This document shows positions 17,036 through 25,833 of a stretch of DNA of 64,000 nucleotides, piece by piece. Below the pieces are notes generated by a model. That model searched no databases. It had not been told where the DNA came from and saw only the letters and a program-made list of their open reading frames with translations. The position numbers and the translations under genes are program-made. Origin of the DNA: Candidatus Altarchaeales archaeon (GTDB lineage: Archaea > Altiarchaeota > Altiarchaeia > IMC4 > SCGC-AAA252-I15); the NCBI GenBank assembly GCA_014727915.1, contig WJMO01000006.1, positions 1-64,000 of the forward strand, written 5' to 3'. Each line of letters begins with the position of its first letter. The stretch's first letter is position 1.

Positions 17036-18424
17036 ATGAAAAAAGGGTTTAACACAGTCAGATGGTTGAGTGCGGCAATGGCCGTCCTGTTCATCTTAGA
17101 GGTCCTGTTCTTCCACCAGCTCGTATACTCGGAGGCTGAGCAGCTGGGAGAGGGGGACAGAGAGTTCCTTGATGAGATGTCCATAATGTACGGGTTCCCG
17201 GTTGACGGAATATACCACGTGGACGAACCCTACTGGATGCACGGAACATACGCCTACCAACTCCTGTTCAAGGAGAAGAGCCTGCTACACCGGGACTGGC
17301 AGCACCCCCACATGCTAGACCAGCCGCAACTGTCAAGGTTGATACTTGGATTGGGGCTGGATCTCAGGGGAGGGGATGTAGGGGAGAGCATAGCAGGACT
17401 AATGAACTGGAAGAGCATCGCATACCATAACTTCTGGGTGAAGAACGGCATCGAAAACAAGGAGAGGGACTATGAGATAGTGTTGGACAGGGAGTTGGAG
17501 GAATACATGGGATACCTCATGGGACTGTCTGGCGGCGGGAAAATGACATCGTTCACCCGGAGGGACTACCGGATCGCGCGGGAAACCGCCTATTTCTTCG
17601 CGGTACTCTCCGCCCTGACAATCATGGCCATAAGCTACAGAGTATACCCCCACCCGCTGACGTCGATTATCGCAGGCCAGGTTTTCCTAGCCAACGGGGT
17701 CGCCGTGCCCGCATTCGAACGGGTTCTGTCCGAGAGCATATGCACTTTCTTCACCCTAACAACACTGGCCTTGGTTATGAAACTGGGCGAATCCAGGAGT
17801 AAGAGAAAATGGGCTTTCTTGGCTGGGGTCTCGCTGGGCATGGCCTTGAGCACCAAGTTCACGACAGCCTACATGATACCCGTAGCTGCGGTGGCGCTGC
17901 TCCTGGACAGGAAGACCGAGAAGAGAGAGTTGGTGGGAGCCGCCACTATACTGGCCCTATCAGCGACCATATCATTCCTGTTGTTGAACCCTTCATTGTA
18001 CCCTGACCCTGTGGGTAACACGGCCTGGATGGTGAGCCACAGGGCTAAGATGATGGGCATACAATCGGGGGTGCAGCCCGAAGCAATAAGGACGCTGGAT
18101 GAGAGGGTTCGGCTGATAATCGGTAAGGGCGTGCTCATGGACAGCAGCGAATCAATGACCATCCAGGGAATGCACATCATACTGTTCATATGGGGTTTGA
18201 GACACATTTACGCGAAAGCCAGGGTTGAATTTGCGTCGGGGCGCATGGGCAGGCACGCGGTCGCATCCCTGTTCATAGCATCGACCTTCATCGTTGTGGG
18301 AGCCAGCATACACATGGACTGGCAGAGATACTATATCCCGTTCATGCTATGCTCCGTAATAGCGTTCTCAGCGGGGCTTGGGCAGGCGATAAAGGACGTA
18401 TTTGAAGATGGAAAACGAGGATAG
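17036..18424 (+). CDS. GT-C family membrane glycosyltransferase
   Basis: This 462-residue integral membrane protein has an N-terminal helix (about 8-28). A large first loop contains DEPYWMHGTYAYQLLF and DQPQLSRLILG, followed by about eight helices. The acidic D-E-P-x-W-x-x-G motif in loop 1 is the usual catalytic signature of protein O-mannosyltransferase-like GT-C enzymes. The likely donor is a polyprenyl-phosphate sugar. A polyprenyl-phosphate sugar synthase-like GT2 is encoded at 48980-49678. The end overlaps the start of the membrane-anchored protein at 18408 by 17 bases, so the two are probably translated together. Confidence 0.75.
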   Translation: MKKGFNTVRWLSAAMAVLFILEVLFFHQLVYSEAEQLGEGDREFLDEMSIMYGFPVDGIYHVDEPYWMHGTYAYQLLFKEKSLLHRDWQHPHMLDQPQLSRLILGLGLDLRGGDVGESIAGLMNWKSIAYHNFWVKNGIENKERDYEIVLDRELEEYMGYLMGLSGGGKMTSFTRRDYRIARETAYFFAVLSALTIMAISYRVYPHPLTSIIAGQVFLANGVAVPAFERVLSESICTFFTLTTLALVMKLGESRSKRKWAFLAGVSLGMALSTKFTTAYMIPVAAVALLLDRKTEKRELVGAATILALSATISFLLLNPSLYPDPVGNTAWMVSHRAKMMGIQSGVQPEAIRTLDERVRLIIGKGVLMDSSESMTIQGMHIILFIWGLRHIYAKARVEFASGRMGRHAVASLFIASTFIVVGASIHMDWQRYYIPFMLCSVIAFSAGLGQAIKDVFEDGKRG

Positions 18425-19037
18425 TGAATGTAAGATGGGGGACTATGAGGTCAGGCTAAGCCCTGACAGGCCAAAGAGGGGGTTGGTGATCGTCGCAGCG
18501 CTGGCATTGGCCATCGCAGTGTGGGGCGTCCACAACCACATTTACAAGATCCCGGAGGGGGAGCGGCCAGATTTCGCATCCCCTGGAATGACCGTGGTGG
18601 AGCAGTACAACTACGACGGCGGGCGGCTAGAGTCCAAGTCATACAGGGAGGTCAGCACCTCGCTCCTCGAGTCATACTTCAGGACGGACGACCTCCCCCA
18701 GGGATTCCGCCAGGTGAAGGAGTTCATCGAGGTGAGGTACGGGGTCGAGAGCATAGTATCGGAGTTCGACAAAGACGGAAGAGCATACTTTTTCTCGGTG
18801 CAGGAGTCGAGCAAGGGATACAGGAACAACATAAGGATAGGATACGATATAGCCTCAAGCGAGCATGGAGACAGCGTACTATTGTTGAGGTCTAAGGACG
18901 GGGGTGAAACATCCTTCCTCTGGACGCATGAGGACAAGATACTAAGGCTGTATTCTAAGGAGGACACCATAGACCTGGTAGTGCTGAAAGAGCACATGGT
19001 AGAAGAGCACCAGCCAACAGAGAGCACCAGCATATGA
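18408..19037 (+). CDS. Membrane-anchored protein of unknown function, paralog of 5174-5773
   Basis: This 209-residue protein starts at the ATG at 18408 (an in-frame TTG lies six bases before it). After a short basic N-terminus there is one membrane helix (about 26-42). The remaining domain matches the protein at 5174-5773 in order and motifs, for example LLESYFRTDDLPQGFR against LLEKYIVDTGLPKGVR. A closing FLWTHEDKILRLYS...LK...PTE matches the end of the other copy. I do not recognise a known family. It overlaps the GT-C gene before it and is GC-rich, while the other copy is AT-rich, so the duplication is old or one copy arrived with the island. Confidence 0.6.
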   Translation: MENEDSECKMGDYEVRLSPDRPKRGLVIVAALALAIAVWGVHNHIYKIPEGERPDFASPGMTVVEQYNYDGGRLESKSYREVSTSLLESYFRTDDLPQGFRQVKEFIEVRYGVESIVSEFDKDGRAYFFSVQESSKGYRNNIRIGYDIASSEHGDSVLLLRSKDGGETSFLWTHEDKILRLYSKEDTIDLVVLKEHMVEEHQPTESTSI

Positions 19038-19087
19038 CCGGAGGATATCCCGGTTTTTGTATGAACTATTTCGAAAAACGCCCGAAC

Positions 19088-19095
19088 TATTTAAG
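19088..19095 (+). promoter_or_regulatory. TATA box of the sugar-kinase gene
   Basis: TATTTAAG is centred about 26 bases before the ATG at 19117, which predicts a leaderless transcript and favours this ATG over the TTG six bases earlier. Confidence 0.6.
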
Positions 19096-19116
19096 AACAG
19101 ACTCGGATAGTTGAAC

Positions 19117-20142
19117 ATGGACCGGGTCATGGTCTGCGGGTCCGCCACCATCGACATGTTCCTGGACGTGGAGTCAGGTTCTGTGAGCATGCACGCGGGA
19201 GGGTTCGAGACCGACCTCATATGCTTCAGCTCGGGCAGCAAGGTCCAGATCAAGGAGTTGAAGACCCGGATCGGCGGCGGGGGCGTGAACACCGCAGTGG
19301 ACCTGTCCAGGCTGGGGAACAGAGCATCCTACCTGGGAAAGATAGGAGGCGGGCACAACGGGAAGAAGATACGGACGGCGCTGAAGAAGGAGAAGGTAGA
19401 TTTCATAGGAACAAGGGAGTCAAGGGAGGAGTCTGGATTCAGCATAATAGTCAAGAGCGAGGACGGAGACCGGACCATACTCACCTACAAGGGCGCCAAC
19501 AACGGCCTCAAGTGGGGGGACTTCAAGAAAACCGAGCTTAAGGGGGCTGACTGGTTCTACTTCGCTTCCATGGTCGGAGAGTCCTACAAGACCGTCGAAC
19601 AGCTCAGCCAATGGGCGGTGAAGAACAGGAAGAGGATACTCTTCAACCCCTCAAGCTACGTGGTCAGACGGGGCCTCAAGTACATCAGGAAGGTCATGTC
19701 CGTCTCGGACATCTTCGTCGTCAACATGGAGGAGGCTCAGATAACCCTGGGGCTGCCCCCTAACGCGGCCCAGCTCCCGGAGGCGGAGGTGGACAGCATA
19801 CTTAAAAGGCTGCACAAGATCGGGCCCAAGATAGTCGCCATAACAAACGGGGACAAGAGGGCGTACGTCTACGACGGCAGGCACAAGTACACTGCCCTGC
19901 CCTACCCTGCCAAGACCGTGGACACCGCAGGGGCGGGAGACTCGTTCAGCAGCGGATTCCTATCTGCCTACATGAGGGGCGAGGACGTGGAGCGCGCCCT
20001 TAACACGGGCCTCGCATGCGCCCACAGCGTAGTAAACTCGCCTGAGACCTGGCTGCAATTGAGGAGCATGAAGGAGGCGGAGGCCGTCTCCGACGCTTTC
20101 AACAGTAGAGGGCATACTGTGACCAGGCAGCGCCTGATGTGA
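19117..20142 (+). CDS. PfkB-family carbohydrate or nucleoside kinase
   Basis: This 341-residue ribokinase-fold protein has the N-terminal substrate-binding signature GGGGVNTAVDLSRLG (about 50-64) and the anion-hole and catalytic motif DTAGAGDSFSSGF (about 268-280), where the second Asp is the catalytic base. ATP is the usual phosphate donor of the family. Members phosphorylate sugars, sugar phosphates or nucleosides, and the sequence does not tell which. As first gene of a cluster with FBPase, phosphofructokinase and FBP aldolase, a hexose, pentose or sugar-phosphate substrate is likely (inference). The start is set by the TATA box. Confidence 0.85.
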   Translation: MDRVMVCGSATIDMFLDVESGSVSMHAGGFETDLICFSSGSKVQIKELKTRIGGGGVNTAVDLSRLGNRASYLGKIGGGHNGKKIRTALKKEKVDFIGTRESREESGFSIIVKSEDGDRTILTYKGANNGLKWGDFKKTELKGADWFYFASMVGESYKTVEQLSQWAVKNRKRILFNPSSYVVRRGLKYIRKVMSVSDIFVVNMEEAQITLGLPPNAAQLPEAEVDSILKRLHKIGPKIVAITNGDKRAYVYDGRHKYTALPYPAKTVDTAGAGDSFSSGFLSAYMRGEDVERALNTGLACAHSVVNSPETWLQLRSMKEAEAVSDAFNSRGHTVTRQRLM

Positions 20143-20201
20143 ACGCTTAAAAAACCCTCCCGGGTAATAGTATTTTCCAAGTAAACATTGGGGTTTTTGG
20201 A

Positions 20202-21134
20202 ATGGAAGAGGACGTTTTACTCGAGGGTTTTCTGAAGGAGAAGGGCGTTGACGAAGGTTTGGTGGATTTGATATCCGAGGTTGCATCACTTGCGGTACCC
20301 ATAAGGAAGGAGTTCCCGCACAGGACAGGGAAGGCCGGGACCAAGAACAAGTACGGGGAGGAGCAGGTTGCACTGGACGTCTGGGTCAACGACTTCCTCA
20401 CGAAGAAGCTCCTGGATACAGGGGCTGTTAAGACGGTCGTGAGCGAGGAACTGCCCGAGCCGGTTCACAGCAAGGACAAGACAGGCAAGTACACCGTTTC
20501 ACTGGACCCGCTTGACGGGTCCTCAAATGTTAAGTCGAACAACATGTTCGGAACCATCGTGGGAGTTTACAAGAAGGACCTCCCAGGCAAGGGGAGGGAC
20601 CAGGTTGCAGCCTTCTACAAGCTCTACGGGCCCAGCACCACCATCGTCCTGACCACCGGCGACGGAGTGCACGAGTTCGTCAAAGCCCGGAAGGGACACA
20701 GCAACTTCATACTATTGAGGGAGGACGTGGAATTCCCAGAACCGAAGATATACGGGGTCGGCGGCAACCCCGACAAGTGGATACCAGAGTTCGAGGTGTT
20801 CGTCAGGCTTTTGAGGGACAGGGGATTGAAGCTCCGCTACGGAGGAAGCTTCGTGGGCGACTTCAACCAGGTATTGCACCACGGCGGCTTCTTCGGATAC
20901 CCTGCGCTCATGGGCAAGCCCAAGGGCAAGCTACGGCTGGTCTTTGAGGGCTGCCCGATGGCGTTTATAGCCAAGGAGGCGGGGGGCTCGTCATCCTGCG
21001 GGAGCAAGAGCCTCCTGGACATCGAGGCACGGGACATCGACGAGCGGGTGCCTATCTACATAGGCAACGAGGACCTGATAGAGAGTTTGGAGGAGATATT
21101 CGAGGCGTGCAAGGAGGCGCGCGAATACTATTGA
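20202..21134 (+). CDS. fbp: Class I fructose-1,6-bisphosphatase
   Basis: This 310-residue protein hydrolyses fructose 1,6-bisphosphate to fructose 6-phosphate in gluconeogenesis. The metal-binding signature D102-P-L-D105-G-S-S-N and the acidic pair E82/E83 are present. KLRLVFEGCPMAFIAKEAGG (split here as KLRLVFEG and CPMAFIAKEAGG) matches the FBPase class I substrate-loop region rather than inositol monophosphatase. Many archaea instead use the bifunctional FBP aldolase/phosphatase, so a class I enzyme is notable. Its stop overlaps the start of the following phosphofructokinase gene (TGATG). Two enzymes of opposite direction are thus made from one transcript, which needs regulation or a reversible PPi enzyme. 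Confidence 0.9.
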   Translation: MEEDVLLEGFLKEKGVDEGLVDLISEVASLAVPIRKEFPHRTGKAGTKNKYGEEQVALDVWVNDFLTKKLLDTGAVKTVVSEELPEPVHSKDKTGKYTVSLDPLDGSSNVKSNNMFGTIVGVYKKDLPGKGRDQVAAFYKLYGPSTTIVLTTGDGVHEFVKARKGHSNFILLREDVEFPEPKIYGVGGNPDKWIPEFEVFVRLLRDRGLKLRYGGSFVGDFNQVLHHGGFFGYPALMGKPKGKLRLVFEGCPMAFIAKEAGGSSSCGSKSLLDIEARDIDERVPIYIGNEDLIESLEEIFEACKEAREYY

Positions 21135-22162
21135 TGAAGATGAAAGTCGGCATATTGACTGGCGGCGGCGACTGCCCGGGACTCAACGCAGCCATAAGGG
21201 CTGTTGTGCGGAAGGGGATGAAAGACTATGGGATGGAATTCGTCGGAGTCCGCGACGGATGGAAGGGCATGATAGAAGCGGAGTACTTCAAGATCGACAG
21301 GAACATCGTCTCAGGACTGCTTGTGAGGGGTGGCACCATGCTCGGAAGCTCTAGGACGAACCCGATGAAGATGGATGATGGCATCGACAAGGTCAAATCC
21401 GGCTTCGAGAAGATGGGACTGGACGCGTTGATCGCTATAGGGGGGGACGACACATTGGGTGTTGCTGCTAAGATGGCCGAGGCAGGGTTGAAGGTCATCG
21501 GCATACCCAAGACCATAGACAACGACCTTCTGGGAACAGAGCGGACCATCGGGTTCAACACCGCGTTGACGGTCGTGGTGGACGCGATCGACAGGTTGCA
21601 CACAACGGCGGAAAGCCACCACCGGGTGATGATACTGGAGGTGATGGGCCGGCACGCGGGCTGGATAGCGGTGATGGGCGGCATCGCAGGCGGAGCGGAC
21701 CTCATACTCATACCTGAAAAGCCGTTCAAACTGGATGATGTGTGCGACGTGATAAGGAAACGCCACGAGACCAGGAGCTTCACCATCGTCGTCGTCGCGG
21801 AGGGCGCGGTCCCGGAGGGCGGCAGCGAGGTGCTTTCGAGGGGAGAGAAGGACTCTTTCGGCCACGTGGCATTGGGGGGCATAGGCGAATGGCTGAGGAA
21901 GGAGATCAAGGAAAAGCTCGGATTCGACACGAGGGCCACCAAGCTGGGTCATGTCCAAAGGGGCGGCACGCCAACGGTCGCGGACCGGCTGCTTGCAACA
22001 AGGTTCGGGGTTAAGGCCTGCGAGCTCGCGGGCAAAAGCGAGTTCGGCGTGATGGTGGCATTGAAAGGCGACGAGATCGTGCCGGTGCCTCTGTCGGAGG
22101 CCGTGAAAGACAGGGTAGTCGACGACGAATGGTATGGGCTGGCGGAGACGTTCTTCGGGTGA
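21134..22162 (+). CDS. pfp: 6-phosphofructokinase, probably PPi-dependent
   Basis: This 342-residue PfkA-family enzyme phosphorylates fructose 6-phosphate. Motifs are GILTGGGDCPGLNAAIR at the N-terminus, GGDD at 103-106, and PKTIDND at 125-131 with the catalytic Asp residues. The positions equal to 104 and 124 of the E. coli enzyme are Asp and Lys. This combination marks pyrophosphate-dependent enzymes, while ATP enzymes have Gly and Gly. The PPi reaction is reversible. The start is the ATG overlapping the FBPase stop (TGATG). A longer GTG reading inside fbp is unlikely. Confidence 0.88.
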   Translation: MKMKVGILTGGGDCPGLNAAIRAVVRKGMKDYGMEFVGVRDGWKGMIEAEYFKIDRNIVSGLLVRGGTMLGSSRTNPMKMDDGIDKVKSGFEKMGLDALIAIGGDDTLGVAAKMAEAGLKVIGIPKTIDNDLLGTERTIGFNTALTVVVDAIDRLHTTAESHHRVMILEVMGRHAGWIAVMGGIAGGADLILIPEKPFKLDDVCDVIRKRHETRSFTIVVVAEGAVPEGGSEVLSRGEKDSFGHVALGGIGEWLRKEIKEKLGFDTRATKLGHVQRGGTPTVADRLLATRFGVKACELAGKSEFGVMVALKGDEIVPVPLSEAVKDRVVDDEWYGLAETFFG

Positions 22163-22169
22163 ATCAAAG

Positions 22170-23357
22170 ATGGATTTGACAGAAAGTCTTGAGGGCATAG
22201 TACCCGACCCAATCAGGTATTGGGTCAGGGTCTGCAAGGACGCGGGAGCAGTCAATATGTTCACCATCGGCGTCCCGGACCCCATTCCAACTGAGGTCCT
22301 TGAGGTCTATGCTAAGGCGGTCTATGACCAGGAGATGAAGGGAGCAACCGGATATCCGCCCTTCGTCGGCGAGGAGGAGTTCAAGAAGAGTATCATAGAC
22401 ATGGAGGGTAACTTCGGGGCGGAACTTGCCGACGACGACGTTAACAGGATGTACGTCACCGTCGGCGCATCCCAGGGGCTGCAGTTCATATTCTCCATAT
22501 TCAAGCCTGGGAGCGAGGTTCTGGTCAACACCCCCGCGTGGGGGACCATACACAACATGATAGCCCACTCGGGGAACGTCGGAGTCCCAGCCCCCCTGTT
22601 CGAGGAGGGAAGGTTCGTCGTTGAGAACGCGGAGAAGGCACTGACGGAGAAGACCCAGGCAGTGTATGTCAACTTCCCGGCGAACCCCAGCGGGGAATTG
22701 GTGGCGGAGTCGGAGATAAAGAAGATGTGCGGGTGGGCGGTCGCCGAGAACCTGCAGATAGTAAGCGACGAACCCTACAAGTACACCATATTCGACCGCA
22801 AGAAGACACCCTATAAGTCTCCCGTTTCCTTCGGCTCGGACATCAACGCCAACGTCAGCCTGCTGTCGTCGTTCTCGAAGATCGTGAAACCCGACGTCAG
22901 GATGGGATTCATAAGGGTCTCCCCGAGCATAATGGCCGCGCATGAGATGGTGGGGTTCTACTTCAGGAACCTGAGCGCCGGCGCGTCCAGGGGGCTTCAG
23001 GCAGGGCTGAGGGCGATGATAGATGGCGACCCGAAGCTAGGCTTCCTTAAGTCTGTCGTGGAAGGCTACAGGGTCAAAAGCGAACTGACACAGAAGCGCC
23101 TGGGAGAGTGGGGGTGCGAGTTCCCCTACAAGCCGGCCGGGACTTATATGCTGTTCCCAACCACCCCCGACGGGAGCGACGCGGAAGAATGGGTGAAGAA
23201 GACCGCCACGGAGAAGAAATGCGGGTTCATACCCGGCACGTCATTCGGCGGAAGCTACCCCGGCTTCGAACACCTGAAAAAACACTTCAGAATGGGAGTC
23301 GGCGGCGGGCTCACACTCGAAAAGCTCGAAACCGTGCTGGACGAGCTAGTGGGTTGA
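22170..23357 (+). CDS. Class I/II PLP-dependent aminotransferase
   Basis: This 395-residue fold type I aminotransferase has the large-domain elements VGASQGLQFIF, NFPANPSGELV (the N-P-x-G substrate motif), and SDEPYKYTIFD (Asp contacting the PLP nitrogen). SSFSKIVKPDVRMGF holds the Schiff-base lysine, and a C-terminal Arg in HFRMGVGGG binds the carboxylate. The amino donor and acceptor are not clear. It starts seven bases after the phosphofructokinase stop. An in-frame ATG at 22134 would overlap the upstream gene by 29 bases and is less likely. Position in a glycolytic cluster could mean an alanine or aspartate aminotransferase linked to pyruvate or oxaloacetate (inference). Confidence 0.8.
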   Translation: MDLTESLEGIVPDPIRYWVRVCKDAGAVNMFTIGVPDPIPTEVLEVYAKAVYDQEMKGATGYPPFVGEEEFKKSIIDMEGNFGAELADDDVNRMYVTVGASQGLQFIFSIFKPGSEVLVNTPAWGTIHNMIAHSGNVGVPAPLFEEGRFVVENAEKALTEKTQAVYVNFPANPSGELVAESEIKKMCGWAVAENLQIVSDEPYKYTIFDRKKTPYKSPVSFGSDINANVSLLSSFSKIVKPDVRMGFIRVSPSIMAAHEMVGFYFRNLSAGASRGLQAGLRAMIDGDPKLGFLKSVVEGYRVKSELTQKRLGEWGCEFPYKPAGTYMLFPTTPDGSDAEEWVKKTATEKKCGFIPGTSFGGSYPGFEHLKKHFRMGVGGGLTLEKLETVLDELVG

Positions 23358-23386
23358 AGGCCGGGTATATCCCTGGCTGAGCCCCC

Positions 23387-23393
23387 TTTTATA
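23387..23393 (+). promoter_or_regulatory. TATA box of the aldolase gene
   Basis: TTTTATA after a C-rich stretch is centred about 28 bases before the ATG at 23418, predicting a leaderless transcript separate from the upstream genes. Confidence 0.6.
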
Positions 23394-23417
23394 CTCGTTT
23401 TCATATTTTTTGCTACA

Positions 23418-24536
23418 ATGGACTTTACTAAGCCTGTTCAAGGTCAGGATATGGTCAACGCTTTGGCTGGGGAGAAGTGTATCGTCATGGCTGCCAACAT
23501 CAGGGTAACGCACAGCGCCCGGGGCATTATGATGGCTGCGAAGGAGTTGGACGCTGCGGTGATGTTCGAGATCGCCAAGTCAGAGATCGGGTATACGGCG
23601 CAGCCTCCCAAGGCCTTCTACGACATGATAGTGAAGACCGCGGAGGAGCTGGAGTTCAACCAGCCTTATGTGATACACGGAGACCACATAACCATCAAGG
23701 AGAACACAGCCGAGGCCGTTGGCGCGGGGGAGCAGCTGATAAAGGACGAGATCGCAGCCGGGTTCACCTCGTTCGCGATCGACGCGAGCCACAACTTCAA
23801 CATCGAAGGGAAGACCGTGGCGGAGCAGCTGGCGGACAACATCGAGATCACCACGAAGCTAGCCGCCCTAATACCCGAGACGGCCGGATTGGAGGTGGAG
23901 GTCGGCGAGGTGGGGAAGGTCGACCCGAAGACGGGCGAGAAAGCCCTCACAAGCGTCGAGGAGGCTGAGACGTTCATAAAGGCCATAAGGGACGCCGGGT
24001 TCAGCCCCAACCTATTGGCTACGAACAACGGAACCACCCACGGGAACATCTACGACAAGGAAGGCAACATCGTGGAGCAGGTGGGCATCGACATAGACCG
24101 CACCAAGGCAATCGCGGATGCTATCGCAGCACATGGCGTGTACGTGGCACAGCACGGGATAACCGGCACCCCATTGAACCTCATGCACCTGCTCATCGAC
24201 GCAGGAGTGTTCAAGGGCAACGTGGGCACCAACTGGCAGAACATCGCGTTGGATACGATGCCCTCCGACCTCGTTAAGAGCATGGAGGAGTGGACGCTCA
24301 CAAGCAAGCACGCCGAGAAGATGAAGGCCAAGAAGCCCGGGATAAGCGAGAAGGAGCTCATCGGCAAGAACATAAAGCACAGCATCAAAGAGTTCAAAGA
24401 GGAGATAGACTCCCTCCCAGCAGAGGATGTTGAGAAGATAGACGAGGCGAGCAAGAAGAGCGCCATAGGTTTCTTCAAGGCTTTCAACGCCCAGGGAACG
24501 GCGGGCAAGGTGAAGGCGTTCATCGAAGGCAAGTGA
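23418..24536 (+). CDS. fba: Class II fructose-bisphosphate aldolase
   Basis: This 372-residue zinc-dependent aldolase cleaves fructose 1,6-bisphosphate to glyceraldehyde 3-phosphate and dihydroxyacetone phosphate. The class II motif H87-G-D89-H90 supplies the catalytic Asp and a zinc ligand. VEVGEVG (about 155-161) provides another ligand, QHGITGTP holds the later His, and KGNVGTNWQ is the phosphate-binding part. The chain has a long charged C-terminal tail. With FBPase and PPi-PFK upstream, it completes the fructose-bisphosphate part of glycolysis and gluconeogenesis. Class II aldolase is unusual among archaea, which mostly use archaeal class I enzymes or FBPA/P. The stop overlaps the next gene (TGATG). 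Confidence 0.9.
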   Translation: MDFTKPVQGQDMVNALAGEKCIVMAANIRVTHSARGIMMAAKELDAAVMFEIAKSEIGYTAQPPKAFYDMIVKTAEELEFNQPYVIHGDHITIKENTAEAVGAGEQLIKDEIAAGFTSFAIDASHNFNIEGKTVAEQLADNIEITTKLAALIPETAGLEVEVGEVGKVDPKTGEKALTSVEEAETFIKAIRDAGFSPNLLATNNGTTHGNIYDKEGNIVEQVGIDIDRTKAIADAIAAHGVYVAQHGITGTPLNLMHLLIDAGVFKGNVGTNWQNIALDTMPSDLVKSMEEWTLTSKHAEKMKAKKPGISEKELIGKNIKHSIKEFKEEIDSLPAEDVEKIDEASKKSAIGFFKAFNAQGTAGKVKAFIEGK

Positions 24537-25153
24537 TGACCTGCGTTAGCTTCGCCCTGTTGGACAAGGCAGATGACGGGATGGAGAGGAGGATCGGGGA
24601 GAACAAGCTCCTCCAAGACCACCTCATAGGCCGGGAGGGTTCGGATTTCCTGCTGGCCACGAGCGAAGAAACTGTAATGTTCGAGGGTGTGAAAACCCTG
24701 CAGATGAGATTGGACGAGCGGAAGAGCGAGGACCTGACCATCATCGTCTCAGAAGGTGATGTCGACTATAGCATGCACTCATACCACGCATACGCCGACC
24801 CCTTCAACACCCCCGGGCTGGTGGAAGACCACCGCATAGGTGACGGCTTCATCTTCAAGGCGGATAGGACATATGACAGCCCCGAGGACAACCTGAGGCT
24901 CCTGAGGGCCATAAAGTCAGGGGAAAAGGTCAGGGGGGTATACCGAAAGGACGGCATCGTATCCGCTCTGATGGACTCCAGGACCTTCATGGCACGCACG
25001 GGGCCGTTCCACCCCACAGTCGAAGACCTGCTTAAACCCTTCAAGGCAAGGGGCAAAGGCGGTGTTAAAGCCCATTTGATAGCATTTAACGTGAAAAAGG
25101 GAAAGATAACGGTTGACAACACCTTCAAACCCAAGACCGTGAAGGTCAGGTGA
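24536..25153 (+). CDS. Unknown protein translationally coupled to the aldolase
   Basis: This soluble 205-residue protein has no signal peptide or membrane helix. I recognise no family. Its ATG overlaps the aldolase stop (TGATG), so the two are made together. Conserved-looking segments are EGDVDYSMHSYHAYADPFNTP near residues 79-99, rich in Asp and His, and GPFHPTVEDLLKPF near 160. The Asp/His content could bind a metal, but that is only a guess. It may act in sugar phosphate metabolism given the strict coupling (inference). Confidence 0.65.
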   Translation: MTCVSFALLDKADDGMERRIGENKLLQDHLIGREGSDFLLATSEETVMFEGVKTLQMRLDERKSEDLTIIVSEGDVDYSMHSYHAYADPFNTPGLVEDHRIGDGFIFKADRTYDSPEDNLRLLRAIKSGEKVRGVYRKDGIVSALMDSRTFMARTGPFHPTVEDLLKPFKARGKGGVKAHLIAFNVKKGKITVDNTFKPKTVKVR

Positions 25154-25158
25154 GATAC

Positions 25159-25833
25159 ATGAAGTATGCTTTGGTTTTTTTGTTGGTCCTTGCCTCTGCT
25201 GGTTGCATCAGACAAGGTGGCGGGGGGAGCCCTACCACCACATTGGGTGAGCCTGCTCCGACGACTCCCACGGTTGAGATGGTGTCCGACACCACCGCGA
25301 CCACTTCGACCACCTTGGAGGAGGTTGAGGAACCCGACCCGACCACCACAACGTTGAGGGTTGACGCCAGCAACCTCTCAGCCTGCATGGGGGTGTCAGA
25401 CCTTCCGAGCAGGGACGAGTGCCTGTACCAGCTGGCCGCCAGGACCAAGAACACCGAGGTCTGCGGGAGGATAGACGACAGTAATAAGGGGCTGAAGTGC
25501 AGGGCTATGCTGGAGAACGACCCCGGGTTATGCAAGAGGGTGGATGTGTTGGAGGACCGGGACTGGTGCTACCGCATGATGGCGTTCAAGTGGAATGACA
25601 TAGGATACTGTGACATGATACGAACTCAGCAGATAAAGGACAAGTGCGCCTTCGACTACGTGAAGGACAAGAAGCCGGACCCTTACAGGTGCTTCCAGAT
25701 GATCGACGCGCGGCTGAGGGACGAGTGCATCCTCCTCCATGTGGGATTGGACAGGATAAACCCGAGGCTGTGCCATCTGATAACGGACCCTGAGCTGGAA
25801 TTGGAGTGCAACCAGACATACATACACGGCTAA
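25159..25833 (+). CDS. Cys-repeat lipoprotein
   Basis: This 224-residue lipoprotein has a signal peptide ending in the lipobox ASAGC (Cys about 16). A Thr/Pro-rich linker (to about residue 70) follows, then a domain in which Cys recurs every 10 to 20 residues. The recurring pattern is R-D-x-C-x-x-x-x-A...C-x-x-I...C. At least four copies can be traced. The linker with TTTT runs is typical of archaeal surface proteins. The protein is probably anchored outside the cell membrane. The ATG at 25159 begins directly with the signal peptide. The gene starts five bases after the previous stop and its end overlaps the convergent neighbour by four bases. Confidence 0.7.
   Translation: MKYALVFLLVLASAGCIRQGGGGSPTTTLGEPAPTTPTVEMVSDTTATTSTTLEEVEEPDPTTTTLRVDASNLSACMGVSDLPSRDECLYQLAARTKNTEVCGRIDDSNKGLKCRAMLENDPGLCKRVDVLEDRDWCYRMMAFKWNDIGYCDMIRTQQIKDKCAFDYVKDKKPDPYRCFQMIDARLRDECILLHVGLDRINPRLCHLITDPELELECNQTYIHG

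Noticed and set aside
20202-21134. Inositol monophosphatase
   Set aside because: DPLDGSSN and KLRLVFEG/CPMAFIAKEAGG are FBPase class I features; IMPase motifs differ in both regions.
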